Assembly: GCF_001514235.1 (NCBI RefSeq)
Contig: NZ_KQ948944.1
Location: 79,319 to 143,318, forward strand
Direction of reading: 5' to 3'
Source of the DNA: Streptomyces caeruleatus
GTDB taxonomy: Bacteria; Actinomycetota; Actinomycetes; Streptomycetales; Streptomycetaceae
DNA length: 64,000 bases
Position 1 is the stretch's first letter; the number at the start of each line of letters is the position of its first letter. Shown one piece after another: positions 22,601 to 37,600 of the stretch. The notes beneath the pieces were generated by a model. The model worked only from the letters and a program-made list of their open reading frames with translations. It ran no database searches and had not been told where the DNA came from. The translations under genes were made by a program, and so were the position numbers.

Positions 22601-25600
22601 CACCGCCCGGTCGCCGCCCGGCAACCCGAGGTGGAAGCCGAACGTCTCGGGGCCGACCGGCAGTCGGTGGCCTTCCGCGGCGTCTCCCAACGGAGGTCGT
22701 TCGAACAGCGGCTTGGAGCCCTGTTCCGCTCCGCCCAAGAGCTGGAGGCCGCCGTGCTGCCCGGTGACGGCCACCGCGTGCGCGGAGCCGTCGTCGGGCG
22801 CGGGGTGACCTGTCGCGTCCAGGCGCACGGCCGAGGAACCCGGATGGTCGATCTCCCAGAAGCCGGTGATCTTTCCTCGCTTGCCGCGGACCGCGACGGT
22901 CTCCTTGAGCAGCTCGCCGGTACGGCCGTCGACTTCCAGCTGCTCGAAGGAACCAGCCGGTGCATCGGCGCGCACCAGCCGCACCCGGCCGTCGTCCAGG
23001 AGGTCCGCGCTCCAGTCCTGCGACTCCGTGCCGTCCGCCGCCAGCGCCACGGGCGCCCTGCCCGGCCTGGTCGCGTCGAACCAGAGACGGCCCAGGCCGC
23101 CGCCCACCGTGATCTGACGGTCTAGCAACACGCCGGTGGGGTCGACGGCATAGCGGTGGTCGTAGGCGTCGTCGCGGATTTCCAACGACCCCTCCGGGAG
23201 CCCGATCTCGTCGTCCGGATCCAGGGCGTCGGCAAGGAATCGCGCCTTCGCCCCTCTGCCGGGCTCACCCGCCAGGTCTCGCCATAGCGACTCCTCCCCG
23301 TCCTCGCCCCTCGTCCGCTCGACGACGACCTTCAGGCCGGCCATCTCCGCCGGCGCGTCCACCAGACGGAACTCGCGCGACGTCCACTCCAGCCCGCCGT
23401 CGACCAGGTCGAACGTGGTACGCAGCCCGGTCACCGCATGCACCGCGGCGATACCGCCGTCCTCCGTCGAGGCAAGGTCGAAGCCGTCGACGTGCGCCTG
23501 CGCCTGCTGGGCCTGCCCGGCCGCCTGGAGCCACTCCCGCGTCGCGTCGGCCGCGTCCTGGTAGAGCTTGTCGTAGGCGGCATCCCGCTGTTCGAGCGCC
23601 CTGTGGTAGTCACCGGAATCCACGCCGGTCCCGGCCAGCGCTGCCCTGGCGTCCACGACCAGTCGCTCTACGCCGGCGATGTCCGGGGTCTCCTCGGAAG
23701 CGGAGGTCCCTGTGTGCAGGCCGTCGGCGTCCGGCGCGTCAGCGGCGGTCTCCTCCGACAGGTTCTCGCGGAGCCGCGGTCCGACGGCGTCCGCCTCCTC
23801 GGATGTCGCCACGGACACCGACTCGTGCCCGGTGTCCGGCTCCGCCGCCCCTGCGGGCCGCGACGCCTGCGTCACCTCACGCAGCACACCCTGGGCGTCG
23901 AAGTGCAGCGCCCGTCCGCCGACCGTCTCGGTCACGGTGAACCCGCCCGGCAGCCGGTCGGCGAGCGCCTCCGGCAGCGACCCGACCGAGTGCACGAACC
24001 GCGCGAAGCCGCCGACCAGCGTCCGCGTCACGCCGGGTGCGCCCGTGCCCGAGCGCAACTCGGTGCGCAGGCTCAGCCCGGACAGCGCGTCGATTTCCTC
24101 GCCGCGCAGCGGGACCTGAAGGGTGTGCACCTCCGCGTTCGCATCGAGCTGCCACACCAGCACGCCACCGTCCGGCCCGTCCGTGGCGGGCATCCGCACG
24201 GTCAGGCCGCCGTCCGCAGCGGCGGCGATCTCCAGCCCGGGCACGTCCGCGGACAGCACGCCGTCCGGACCCGCCGGGCGGACCCCGCCGTCCACACCCG
24301 CGGGAGTGGGGAACCGCAGCACCTGGTCCGTGCCCGGCAGCCGCACCGTACGGAACTGGAACTGCCCGGCCGCCGAGAAGTGCAGCGTGCCGGCCCCGAT
24401 CCCGGCGACCGTGAAACCGCCTTCCTCGCGCGGTGTCACGACCACGCCGGGAACGGGAACCTCATCACGGTCCACGAGGACGAAGCCCATCGGCTGCCCC
24501 AACTCGACGCGCACGCCCGCGAGTTCGGGTATCCGGTCGACGCCGGTGAGCCGCGTGCCCGTGCCGGGCGCCATGGCGGTATCGGTCTGGATCGAGCCCT
24601 CGGCCTCCGCGGAATCGTCGAGCGGTGCCTGCGAGGGCCCGTGCGGCGACGGGTCGTCGAGGGAGGCCGGCGGGTCCGTGAACTCGTCCGCGACCTGCAA
24701 GAGCTCCGCGGGGAGCGGGTGGGAGGCGGGGGCCGTCGTCGGCCACACCCCCACCAGCTGGGCGTACGTCACCCGCTGCCCCGGCGTCTTCAGCACCGAG
24801 ACCAGGTTCAGCAGGCGCAGCCGTTCGGCCCGCTCGACGGGACGGGCCTCGTCCGTGTCCCCGCCCAGGCGGCGGACCAGGGCGTCCAGATGCTCGACGG
24901 TCACCGGCCGGTCCGACGCGAGGTTCAGCTCCCGGCGGGCCAGGTCCGCGGTGCGGCGTACGGTCGTCAGGCGCTCGACGCTGAGGCGTTCGGGGCCGTC
25001 GTGCAGCTCGGCGGCCAGCCCGGCGAGGTGCCAGACCTGCAGGGTGTCCCGTGCGCCGATGCGCGTGACGAGGGGCTTGAGGTCGGCGCGCCGCACCACG
25101 GGGCCGGTGCCGGCCAGCCGCTGGAGGACGTCCCTCAGAGCCGCGGCCTGGGAGTGGGCGGCCGGGTTCTGCGGAGCCAGGAGGGGGAACTCCGGCGGAT
25201 TCTCGGTGGCCTGGATCAGCTCGTACGCCTCGTCCCCGCGGCCCACGACCATACGGGAACCGATCTTCATCCGGGCACCGGGCAGCAGCAGCACCTCTCC
25301 CTCGCGCCCCGACGCCGAGAAGGCCGAGATGTCCCGGCCCCAGTTCCCGGTGAGTTCGGCACGGACCAGCACGGGGTGGGTCATCGGCAGGCGGGCCGGC
25401 ACCTTCAGGAACGACTCCGCGATGCTGTTGGACCGGGTGAAGCTGGAGAACTCCTTGAAGGAGAGCTCCGAGCCGCCGAAGCTCGGCGAGACGAGCCGGC
25501 CGATCCCGGAGTACAGGTCGCCCACCGAACGCGTACCGCGCCACACCTCACCCCGCGCGGGAGGCAGCAGCGACAGGGCGTCCACCAGCATCGCGGAGTG

Positions 25601-28600
25601 GGCGGCCATCTCGTTCTCGATGGCGGGCAGCACCTTCTCCAGGGCGGCGGAGAACCGCGCCCTGTACTGCGTCGGGGACAGGCCCGAGCGGGAGTCGAGC
25701 ACGTCCTGCATGCCGGGGAAGGGGTCCAGTATGGCCGGCATGATCATGTCCGGTCGGTCGAGGTGGCCGGCGGCCTTGCGCATGATCTGGACGCGCAGCG
25801 CCGACCGCGCGCCCGCGGACCTGAACCTGAGCAGCACGTTGATCAGGGGGTAGGCCACGTCCGTGTACGTCATCAGTGCGGCGAAGTGGGCCGGGCTCAA
25901 CCGGTCCAGCACCTGCCGCGCCGTCATGCCGTTCTCCTTCACCCACTTCCCGGCCTGTGAGTCGTACGGCCCGTACAACTCGTACGCCGACTCGCCTGCC
26001 AGGACCTCGAAGGCCTGCCGACGTCGCTCGGCCAACTGCGACACGTATCCGTCCGGCAGGGCGAAACCGCCGTCCTCGGCCGGCGTGACGATCTTGGACC
26101 AGTAGACGGCCTCGTGCGGGAGCATGCCGTCCTGGGCCACGTGTGTGCGCAACTCCGCGAGGGGAACACCGGGGACCGCCCGGTACATCCGCGCGGCGTC
26201 GTCCAGCGGGTCGCCGGTCCGCGTCGGCAGCACGCCCGCGGTCCGCAGACCGGCAAGCACCTCGTACAGCGAGTTTTCCCGGGTCGTCAGCAGCCAGCCG
26301 ACCAGCGCCAGCGCCAGACCGTCCGCGTCCGCCCCTGCCACGTTGAGCAGCTTGAACGCGTGCCCGATCCGCGCCGCCGTCACCGAGACACCCGCGCCCA
26401 GCGGCATGCCCCGCTCGTCGTGCAGCTCACGGAACTCCGGGGAGTCCGGCTCCAACGCCCGGCCCAGACCCGCGAGCGCACTCTGCGGCAGCTCCGGCCC
26501 CTGCTCCCGCAGCGTCTCCACGTCCAGCGTCAGCTCTTCGGCCCGGGTCCAGTCACCGGAGTCGGCGATGCCGCGCAGCAGGGAGCCGAGTCCCGGTGCC
26601 GCGTCCCGCAGCACCGCGGCGTTGAAGAACGCCGTCATCAACTCCGGGACGCCGCCCCGCTCCAGCAGATCCCGGAACCCGCGCCGCTGGGTGCCGTCCG
26701 CGAGGAAGACGTCGGCGATCTCCTTCTGACTGTGGCCCGCATACGCGCGCCTGAGCACCCTGAACAGATGGTCCACGCTCCGCCGAGCCGCGGCCAGCGC
26801 CCGTGGATGGCCGGATGCGAAGGTCCCCAGGCGCGCCTCGAACTCCTGCGCCTTCTGGAAGTACTCCGGGTCCGTGTACAGCGCTCGCAGGGCACCGGCG
26901 ACGGTCACCCCGTCCGGAGCCGACGGCAGCGGATCCGTCTCGTGCTCGCCGGATCCGGCGAGCACGCCCGGCACGGAATCGGTGCCCGGAAGGAGCTCGA
27001 ACTCCTCCTGCCCGGCCTCCGAATCCTCCAGCCCGGCCTCCGACCGCGCCTCGTCGTCGGTGTGCCAGGAACCGCCGTCGGTCAGATCCGCCTGGGACAG
27101 GTCCTGGGACTGGTCGTCCGAAGCCGACGCCCCTTCCGACCCCGCTTCGGACTCCGTGTCAGCGAACTCCGAATAGACCGAACCGTCGTAGAGGTACTGG
27201 CTGCCCTCACCCAGCGACTCGAAGCCATCGTCGGTCTCACTCTGCGCCGGGCCGCTGGTCTGCCACGCGGCCGCCAGCCGGGCATAGGTGACCCGTCGGC
27301 CCGGTGTCTTCAGCGTGGCCACCAGGCCCAGGAGCCGCCGACGCGCACCTGGCGCGACCGGGGCGTCCTCCGCGGTACCGGCCAGGCGGCGCGTCAGGGC
27401 GTCCAGGTGCTCGACCGTGACCGGCAGGCCGGAGCCGAGGCCGAGCACGCTCCGGGCGAGATCCGCCGTACGGCGCGCGGTCGTCAGACGCTCGACGGTC
27501 AGGGACTCCACTCCCCCGTACACGTCGCCGGCCAGGCCCGCGAGGTACCAGGCCTGACGGGCGTCGGCCGCGCCGATCGTCCGGGCGAGCGGCGTGAGAT
27601 CACCGCGCCGACGGATCGGTACGCCGGAGATCCGGTGCAGGGCCTCCTTCAGCGCCGCGACCCGCGCGTGCGCGGCTGCCGTGTTCTCCAGGTCGAGGAG
27701 CGGGAATTCCGGCAACTCCTCGACTGCCTCGATCAGTTCGTACGCAACGATGTCCGAGTTCGCGTCCGGCTTCTGGCCCTGGACGATCCGCCGTGAGGTG
27801 ATCTTCATGCGGGCCCCGGGCAGCAGCAAGGCCTCCTGCTCGATCGGGTTGGCCGAGAAGACCGAGATGTCCCGGCCCCGGTTGCCGGTCAGCCGGGCGT
27901 GGATCAGCACCGGGTGGGTCATCGGCAGGGTGGCCGGGACCCCCAGGAACATCTTCCCCATGTCCTCGTCCCAGCTGAAGCTGGAGAACGCCTTGAAGGA
28001 GAGCTGCGAGCCACCCATGCCGGGCGAGACGAACCGGCCGATCCCCGAGTGCAGATCGCCCAGCGAACGCGTACCACGCCACACCTCACCGACGGCCGGC
28101 GGCAACTGCGTCAGGGCGTCCCGCACCATCGCGGTGTGGAGCGCCAACTCCTTCTCGATTCGGGGCAACAGCCGCTCGACGGCGGCGTAGAGCCGCTTCT
28201 TGGCGTCGGCTTTCAGCTGGGGCGTAGCTGCCTCTCTCGCGGCGAACAACAGGTCGCGGACGTCCGGGTCCCTACGGAGCGAGACCGGCACGACCGGAAG
28301 GTCCGCGCCGTCCAGGTACCTGTCGACAAGCCGCCTGGCCTGCGTGCGCAGGGCGATCCGGGTGCCCGCCGACTTGAACGTGAGCAGCACGTTGATCAGC
28401 GCGAAGGCCGGACCGGTGTAGGTGATGAGGGCGACGAAGTGGGCCGGGCTCAGCCGCTCCAACAGTTGCTGGGCCGTCATGCCGTTGTTCTGCAGCCACT
28501 GCTTGATGTCGTCGTCGATCAGGCTCGCGCGGTGCTGCCGGGTGGTCAGACGCTCGAAGGACGTGCGGCGGGAGATCGCGTCCCGCACCGCCTCCCCGCC

Positions 28601-31600
28601 GGGCTCCCAAAGGCGCTCGTCCTCGGCTGGCGTGGTCAGCCTGGCCCAGTAGACGGCCTCGTGCGGCAGCATGCCGCCCTCGCCGACCTGCTCGCGCAGC
28701 TCGGCCAGCCGTACGCCGGGCACCGACCGGTACATGGCCGCCGCGTCGTCCAGCGGGTTCCCCGCCAGCGACGGCACCACGTCCGCCGTCCGCAGCGCCG
28801 CCAGCACCTCGTACACCGAGTGCTCCTGGAGCGGGAGCAGCCAGCCCAGCAGCGGCAGGGCCAGGCCCTCCGGGTCCCCGACGTTCAGCAGCTTGAAGGC
28901 GTTTGCGACCTTCGCCGCCGTCGCCGTCGCCGTCGCACCCGTGCCCAGCACGATGCCCCGCGCGTCCACGGTGCGCCGGTCCTGACCGAAGGCAGCGTCC
29001 AGCGGCAGCCGGGGGCCTTCCTCACCGCGCGACAGGTCGCCCGCGCTCGGGTCCTCGATGACCGCGGGCTCCTCGGTGATCCTGGTGATCGCCGTGACCG
29101 TCCGGCCGTTGGTGCCTTCGGGGGCGTCGTAGTGCGCCTCGATGCCCAGCACACCGGGCGCCGCGCGCAGTTCGTCGAGCAGGGGCGCGCCCTGCTCGTC
29201 GAAGCGCACCTCCTCCAGCGGTACTTCCTCGACGCGGTAGCCCACCACGTGCAGGGCGACCGGGTCCGCCGCCATGAGCGTCTCTCGCACGCTCGGCGTG
29301 GCACCCGAGCGGGCGTACCTGGCCGCCTGCTGCCGCCATGAGGACGACTGCGCGATCACGTTGCCGACCGCGAAGAAGTCCTTCTCGAACGCGGCTGCCC
29401 TACCGGGCGTCACCCGGCTCAGCACCGCGTGCATCCGCGACCGCAGACCGCCCCGCAGGAACGCCGCCTGGTCCCGCAGCGCCTGGACGTCAAGGCCCAG
29501 CTCCCGCGCCTCCTCCCAGGCACCGCGGTCCGCGATCCCGAGCAGCAGCGCCCGCAACGTCAACGGCGACTCGCTGAGGAACGCCGCGTTGGCGAACGCC
29601 GTCATCAACTCGCCCACGTTGCCGCGTTCCAGCAGATCCGTCAGCGTGGACAGCCTGGAACCGGTCGTGAGGAAGACCTTCTCGATCTCCTCCCGGCTGC
29701 CGGGCCCGTGCGCCGTGGACAGGACGGTGAACAGGCGCTCGACGCTCTGCCGCGCCACCTCCGACGCACCTTGGTGGTTCTGGGCGAACGACCCCAGCCG
29801 TGACTCGAACTCCCGCGCCCGTGCGGCGTACCCCGCGTCCGCGTACAGCACACGCAGCGCACGGCTCCCGCCGGCCGTGTCCCGCGCCGCGATCGTGTGC
29901 ATCAGGCCCGTCGCGCCGAGAGCCGCACCTCCCGCGAGCGTCCGCAGCACGCCGGGGCCGGCGATGTCCACCGAGTCGTGCTCCTGCTGGAGGGACTCGT
30001 CCATGACAGTGGAGAACCCCGACACCGGATCGAGGCGCTCCACCGGCTCCAGCTCGTCGTCCAGATCCAGGTCGTCGTCCAGATCCAGGTCGTCGACGAG
30101 ATCCAGGTCGTCGAGCAGATCCAGGTCGTCGGTCGAGGGTTGGGTGTCCACCGCAGTCCCCGACTGGGGCTCCGCGGCCTCCGACCCCGTCCCCGACTCG
30201 GATCCGAGGTCCCAGGCCTGCATACTCGGCCCGGATTCGAGTCCTGGGTCCGCGAGCACCTGGCCCGCCGACTCCGAGGCGAGCTCGTCGGCGTCCGACT
30301 CGCTGTCGAGCGATGCCTCCGTGCCGCGCTCCGGCGTATCAGGCTCCGCGGCATCGAACTCCGCCGCAGGGGTCGCCGCCGACACGTCGGAACCATGCGC
30401 CTGCGAAGGCTGCTCACCATCGCTGTGCGACGGGGCCGCCTCGGCCGGCTGCGACTGCTCGTCCCCGGCCTCGGAGCCGATCTCGGAGCCGGTCTCGGAG
30501 CCCGACTCGGTGCCGAAGTCGCTCCCGGGGTTGTCCACCAGTTCAACGGGCTGCTCGGTCGACTGCCGCTCCGTCGGGTCCGCCGTCGCGGCAGACGTCC
30601 GCCACGCCGCCACGAGCGAGGCGTGGCTGACCCGCCGCCCCGGGGTCTTCAGCTCCTCGATCAGGTCGAGCAGCCGCAGCCGCGAGGCCCGGCTGACCCA
30701 GGTGTTCGCCTCGGCGCCGTCCAGGTCGCGTACCAGGGCGTCCAGGTCCTCGACCGTGACCGGCCGGCCGGTGTCCGGCTTCAGGACGCGGCGGGCCAGG
30801 TCCGCGGCGCGGCGTACGGTCGCCAGACGCTCGACGGTCAGGTTCTCGGCGCCTGGGTGAACCTCACTGGCCAGGACAGCCGTACGCCATACGTGCAGGC
30901 TGTCGTCCGCGCCGATGCGCGTGACGAGCGGACGCAGATCGGCGCGCCTGGTGATCGGGCCCGCTCCGGACAGCCGCTGCAGGGCGCTGCGCAGTTCCGC
31001 TGCCCGGGTCTGAGCGGCGAACGGATCCGCCCAGTCCCCCATCGGGAACTCCGGCAGGTGTTCACGGGCTTCGACCAGTTCGTACCTGGTGATGCCGTCT
31101 TCGAGGCCGTACCTCGGCCGCGCCTCGCCCGGCTGCGGCTCGGGCACCTCGACGACCTGACGGGAAGTGACGGTCATCCGGGCGCCGGGGAGGAGCAGCA
31201 CCTCACTCTCGTCCGGGTTGTACGTGAAGGCCGAGATGTCCCGGCCGAAGTTCCCGGTGAGTTCGGCGCGGATCAGCACGGGGCGGGTCATGGGAAGGCG
31301 GCGCTGCCGGCCCAGGAAGAAGTGCCCCATGAAGTCCGCGCGGGCGAAGCTGGTGAAGTGCCGGAAGGTGAGCTCCGAGCCGCCGAGCCCGGCGAGCAGC
31401 CGTCCCGTCGTCGAGTCGAGGTCGCCCACGAAGCGGGTTCCGCGCCAGGCCTCACCGACCGTCGGCGGGATCTGCGCGAGGGCCTCCAGCAACATCGCCG
31501 TGTGCATCGAGAGTTCCTTCTCGACGCTCGGCAGCAGGGGCTCCACTGCGGCGTACAACCGCTTCTTGAGCGACGCCTTCTCGCTGGAGGGCATGCCCTC

Positions 31601-34600
31601 GCGCAATCCGCCGAGAAGTTCCCTGACGGCCGGGTCGCCGCCCAGCACACGCGCGAGCGGGTAATCCTTGCCCTCGGCGTCGACGTGCGCGTCGACGCCG
31701 CTCCTGGCCTGGATGCGCAGCGCCGCCCGGGTGGCGCCGGACTTGAACGTGAGCAGCACGTTCATCAGCGGGTGGACCGCCCCGGCATAGGTCATGACGG
31801 CGGCGAAATGGGCGGGGCTCAGCCGGTCCAGCACCTGACGTGCCGTCATTCCGTGTCGTACCAGCCAGTGTTCGGTGTGCGACCGCCGCTCCGGGACGAC
31901 GTGGACACCGCGGTCGAGGAAGTACTCGAAGTCCGCCCGGCGCTCGGCGGCCTTGTTCAGCTTCGCCCTGCCGGGCTCCCGGAAGCCGCCCTGCGCGGCC
32001 GACGTGTCGAGCTTGGAGGCGTAGACCGCCTCGTGCGGCAGCATGCCGTCCTCGGCCACGTGCTCCCGCAGATCGGCCAGCCGCACACCCGGAACGGACC
32101 GGTACATCCGCGCGGCGTCGTCCAGCGGGTTCGCGGCCAGGGACGGTACGACGTCGGCGGTCTGCAGGCCGGAGAGGATCTCGTACAGGGAGTGGTCCTG
32201 GACCGGCAGCATCCATCCGAGCAGGGCCAGCGCCAGTCCGTCCGGGTCGCCTCCCGGAGTGTCGAGCAGCTTGAAGGCGTTGCCGATCTTCGCGGCCGTA
32301 CCCGAGATGCCCGCGACCAGCGGCATCCCCCGCTCGTCGCGCATGCCCCGGTACAGCGACGAGCCCGGCTCCATCGCCCAGAACGCCCGGCCCGACACCA
32401 CGGTCAGCGGCAGCTCCGGACCCTCCTCACCCGGAGCGAGGTCACCCGCACGCTGGTCCTCGATGACCGCCGGCTCCGCGACGATCCTGGTGATCCTGGT
32501 GATCGTCCGGCCCTCGCGGCCCTCCGGGGCGCTGTACTGCACCTCGACACCGAGCACGCCGGGTGCCGCACGCAGTTCGTCCAGCGGCGGCGCGTCCTCC
32601 AGCGGGACCTGCTCAGTACGGAAACCGATCACCCCCAGAGCGAACGGGTTCGCCGCCAGGAAGGCCGTCTCGCGTTCGCTGAGACCGATGCCCAACCGCG
32701 CCCACTCGCGCGGCGTCCTGGCGATGTCCCCCGCCAGCCGCTCCCGCCACGGGCGCATACGCCGGGACGCGCCCCAGTACTTGGGCAGCTCCCGCTGCCA
32801 CGACGCCGACTGCGCCGCCACGTTGGCGATGGCGAAGAAGTCCTTGTCGAACGCTCCTTCCTTGCCCGGCGCCACGCGGCTCAGCAGGGCATGCGTCCGC
32901 GAGCGCAGCGCACCGCGCAGGAAGGCCGCCTGCTCGCGCACCGCCCGCTCGTCGAGGCCCAGTCGCGCGGCTTCCGCCCAGTCCTTGCGGTCCGCGATCC
33001 GCAGCAGCAGGGACTTCAGCGTGTGCGGCGAGTCGTTGAAGAAGGCGGCGTTGAAGAACGCCGTCATCAGCTCACGGACGTTGCCCCGTTCCAGGAGCTG
33101 CTGCAGACCGGACGACGGCGCACTCTCACCGACCTGGCCCGCCGAGGTCACGTTGTCGCTGAGGAAGACCCGGGCGACCTCGTCCCGCGAGAGCTCCGGG
33201 TAAGCCCGCGTCAACACGTCCAACAGGCGCGTGACGCCTGCCCTCGCCGTCTCCAGCGCCCGCGGCTGGTTGAACGCGAACGCGCCGAGCCGTGCCTCGA
33301 ACCGCTCCGCCCTCTCGAAATACGAAGCATCCGAGTACAGCTCCCGCAGGCCACGGTGGTGGCCGAGCGCGAGCAGTTCCGGCAGGTCCGGCTCGGCGGT
33401 GGGCACCGGCACGGTGGTGACCTGCGGCATCGCGGTGCCGACCGGGTCCCCGTCAGGCTCCGGTGCCTGTTGCGCGTCCGACGCCGGCTGGATCTCGCTC
33501 GTTCCCGCGTTGTCCGCGGCTTCTTGCGGAATCACCTTGGCGTCGGAGTGGTGCCAGCCGTCCTCGTTCGAAGAGGCGACCCCTTGCTCCGTAGCGGAGG
33601 GCTGCTCGGTAGCGGGGGGCTGCTCCGTCACGGTGGGCGGCTCCGTCACGGCAGGCTGCCCCGTCGCGGTGGGCGCCTGCCACGCGTCAGCGAGCTGGGC
33701 GTACGTGACGGGACGGCCGGGCGTCTTGAGCCCGGCGACGAGGTTGAGCAGCCGCTGCCGTTCCTCCGGCGTGACCGGGGCGTCGGCGTCGGCGGCGTCG
33801 GCCCGCAGACGGCGCACCACGTCGTCGAGGTGGCCGCCGGTCACCGGCTGGTCCGCACCGAGCCTCAGGGCGCGGCGGGCCACGTCGGCCACGCGGCGTA
33901 CGTTCGTCAGGCCCTCGACGGTCAGGTGCGCCAGGCCGTCGAACGCCTGGGCGGCCAGGGCGGCCAGGCGCCACACGTCAAGTCCGTTCGACGCGCCGAT
34001 CAGCGTGGCGAGCGACTCCAGGTCCCGGTGGGTCGCGAGCGGACCGGTCCCGTTGAGCGACTGCAGGGCGTGGCGCAGCTCGGTGACACGGGCCTCGGAC
34101 ACGGCGGGCTCGCCGAGCGTGGCCGCGGAGAAGTCCGGCTCCCTCTCGACGACGTTGATCTCCTCGTACCGCAGGCCGTCGTGGCCCTGCACCCGGCGCG
34201 AGGTGACCGTCAGGCGGGCCCCGGGAAGGAGGAGCAACTCCTGCTCCTGCGGGGTCCACGAGAAGGCGGAGATGTCACGGGCCCAGTTGCCGCTGAGTTC
34301 GGCCCGGACGAGCACGGGGTGGGTCAGGGGCAGACGGGCCGGACGGTGCAGGAAGCCCTGCGCCAGGTTTTCCTCTCGGCTGAAGCTGGCGAACGCGCTG
34401 AAGGAGAGCTCCGAGCCGCCGAAACCGGGCGAGAGGAACCGGCCGATGCCCGAGTCGAGCGTGCCGACGGAACGTGTGCCGCGATAGGCCTCGCCGGTCG
34501 CGGGCGGCAGCTGCGCGAGTGCCTCCAGCATCATCGCGGAGTGGGCGGCCATCTCCTGCTCGATGGCGGGCAGCGCTCGTTCGGCGGCGGCGTGGATACG

Positions 34601-37600
34601 TGCCTTGAGGCGTGCCGTCTCCCGCGGCGTCATGTCGGCACGGTGAGTGTCGAGCAGCTCGCTGATCTCGGGGTAGGACCCGAGGACGAGCGGCACGTTC
34701 CACGTCTCGCCACGCAGCGCCTTGCCGAGCATCGCCTTGACCTGGACGCGCAGTGCCATGCGCCCGGCCCCCGAATTGTGCGTGAGCAGCACGTTCATCA
34801 GCGGGAAGGCCGCGACGGTGTACGCGAGGAGGGCGGCGAAGTGGGACGGGCTCAGCCGCTCCAGCACTTCCCGCGCCGGCATTCCGTTGTTGCGCACCCA
34901 GAGCTCGGCCTGCGAGGGGAGCAGCGCGGACTGGCCCGCCCTGCGCTCGGCAAGCTCCTGGAACGCCCTGCGGCGCGCCTCCGCCGCCCGCAGGTCCACG
35001 CCGGGTGAGACGAAGCCGCCGTCAGCGGGCGAGGCCGAGACCCTGGCCCAGTAGGCCGCCTCGTGCGGCAGCATGCCGTCCTCGCCCGCCCGCTCCCGGA
35101 GTTCACGGAGTGGCACGCCCGGGACCGAGCGGTACATCTGCGCCGCGTCGTCCAGCGGCCTGCCGGCCAGCGACGGCACGGCGTCCGCCTTCTGGAGGCC
35201 CGCCAGCACCTCGTAGAGCGAGTGCTCCTGCCCCGGCAGCATCCAGCCCACGAGTGCCAGGGCCAGGCCCTCGGCGTCCGCGTCGGGCAGGTTGAGCAAC
35301 CGGAAGGCGTTGCCAAGCCGCGCCGCCGTCCCGGAGACGCCCGAGACGAGAGGCACGCCCCGCTTGTCGTGCATCTCGCGGTAGAGGGGGGAACGCGGGT
35401 CGATCGCGGTCCTGGGTTCGCCGGTGACCAGGCTCGGCCGCAGCTCGGGGCCCTGCTCCCCGAGGAAGAAGTCCCTCGCGGACGCGGCGGCCCTGGCCGG
35501 ATCCACCCGGCCCATCAGCTCCTGCACGCGCGTACGCAGTCCGCCCGGCCGTTCCCGCAGGAACGACGTCTGGTCCCGCAGGGCGTCGGCGTCGAGGCGC
35601 AGTTGCTCCGCCCGGGCCCAGCCGTCGGTGTCAGCGATGTCCCGCAGCAGCGAGCGCAGCGTGTACGTCGAGTCGGGGGCGGCGAAGGCGGCACGTGCGA
35701 AGGCCGTCATCAACTCGCCGACGGTGCCCTGCTCCAGCAGGTCCCGCAGGCCGGTCGCGGTGGCGTCGGCCGTGAAGACCCGCGCGATCTCCTCCTGGGC
35801 CGCGCCCGGGTGCGCGTCGAGCAGGACCTGGTGCAGACGGGACACGGCCTGCCGAGCCGCCACGCGCGCCCTGGGGTGCTCGGCGGCGAACGAACCCAGC
35901 CGGGCCTCGAACTCCTGCGCCTTCGGGAAGTACTGCGCGTCGTTGTAGAGCGCCCGCATCGCACGGTGCCCACCGGCGACCGGAGCGACCGGCGCCGGAG
36001 CCTCCACCTGCGAGGTCGCGGTGCCGGCCACCGGAGCGGCGACGGCCTCCGACTCCCGGCTCCTCGACTCCGCCGCGAGCGGTCCGGAGATCTTCAGCGA
36101 TTCGGAGATCTTCAGCGATCCGGCAGGCGACACCCTGACCGATGTCAGCTCAGAGACATCGTCCGACTCCTCGTCGGACAGCATCTCGTCGTCGGACGCG
36201 GATTCGTCCAGCGGCGCCGCGTGCGACACCGAACCGAAGCTCGGAAGGGACGGCAGAGCCTTTGTCGACCCGAAAGTCGAGGACCTCGGGAAGGACCCCA
36301 ACTCCGAGACAACGTCAGCCTCTTCGTCGGACACCTCCTCGTCGTCCGAAGCGGCCTCCTCGTCCACCGTCGCCGCCTGCGACACCGCACCCAGGTCGGA
36401 ATGGCCCGAGAGAGGGGCGAAGACCCGCCTCGACGCCGGAGCTGTGGTCCTGGGAAACGACGTCAGTGCCGAGACGAGGTCCTCGTCCTCGTCGGACAGC
36501 CCTTCGTCGTCGGACAGCACTTCGTCGTCGGACAGCACTTCGTCGTCCGACAACACGTCCTCGTCCGAGAGGGGCTCCTCGTCGGCAGGCTGAGCCACCC
36601 GCGTCTCCGGGTCCGGCGCGGACACGGACTGCGACACGCCCAGCGCGTCGAAGTGGTGGACGGAGCCACCGTTCGCCTCCGTGACGGTGAATCCGTCGTC
36701 CAGCCGCTCCACCGACGACGGCGTCGGCTCCTGCACCGATAGGCCGAAGAGGGTGTCGAGCGGTCCGCGGAGCGTGCGCCACGCGACGTCCCCGTCCGTG
36801 CCGGGCAGGAGGTCGGTGTGGACCCGCAGCCCGGAGGGCAGGCCGATCCCCTCGCCCCGCAGCGGGACGTCCAGGCCCCGCACCTCGGCGTTGGCGTCCA
36901 GGTGCCACTCGAACACCGGCCCGTCGGGCACGTCCGTCGCGGGCATCCGCACCGTCAGGCCGCCGAGGGCGTCGGCGGCGGTCTCCAGCACGGGACCATC
37001 CGCCGACAGCGCGCCGTCCGGTCCTGCCAGGCGGACCCCGCCGTCCACGCCCGCCGGGGTGTGGAACCGCAGCAGCCGGTCCGTGCCCGGCAACCGCACC
37101 GTGCGGAACTGGAACTGCGCGGCCGCGGAGAAGTGCAGCGTGCCCGGCCGAAGCCCGGCGACCGTGAAGCCGCCTTCCGCGCGCGGCGTCACGACCACGC
37201 CGGGCAGGGGCACCCCCTCCCGGTCCACCAGGACGGGGCGCAGGGAATCCCTCAACTGCAGCCTGGTCGCGGCGAGTTCGGCGACGTGATCGGCGCCGAA
37301 GAGCCGCATGCCCTCGACGGTCTCGTCCTCGGAGGCCTCGGCGACCGCGTCCAGCGTCGGGAGGAACTCACGACGCGGCGTCGACGCGGCCGAAGCCGAC
37401 CATGGCGACAAGGCGACGACCCGCGGGCTCGCGGCCTGTTGTACGGCGAGTTCGACGGCCGCGGTCGTCTCCGACGGCTGTGCGGTGGCCGTAGGAGCCA
37501 TCGACGGCGCGGGCTGGTCTCCGCTGAACCCGAGATCCGCCGGCGCCTCCGACTGCCCGGCCCGCGGCTGCTCCGAGCTGCCTTCGGCCTGGCCGGCGAT

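Noticed and set aside
35963..36622. RTX calcium-binding repeats
   Set aside because: The acidic LSDDEV units lack the GGxGxD nonapeptide pattern.
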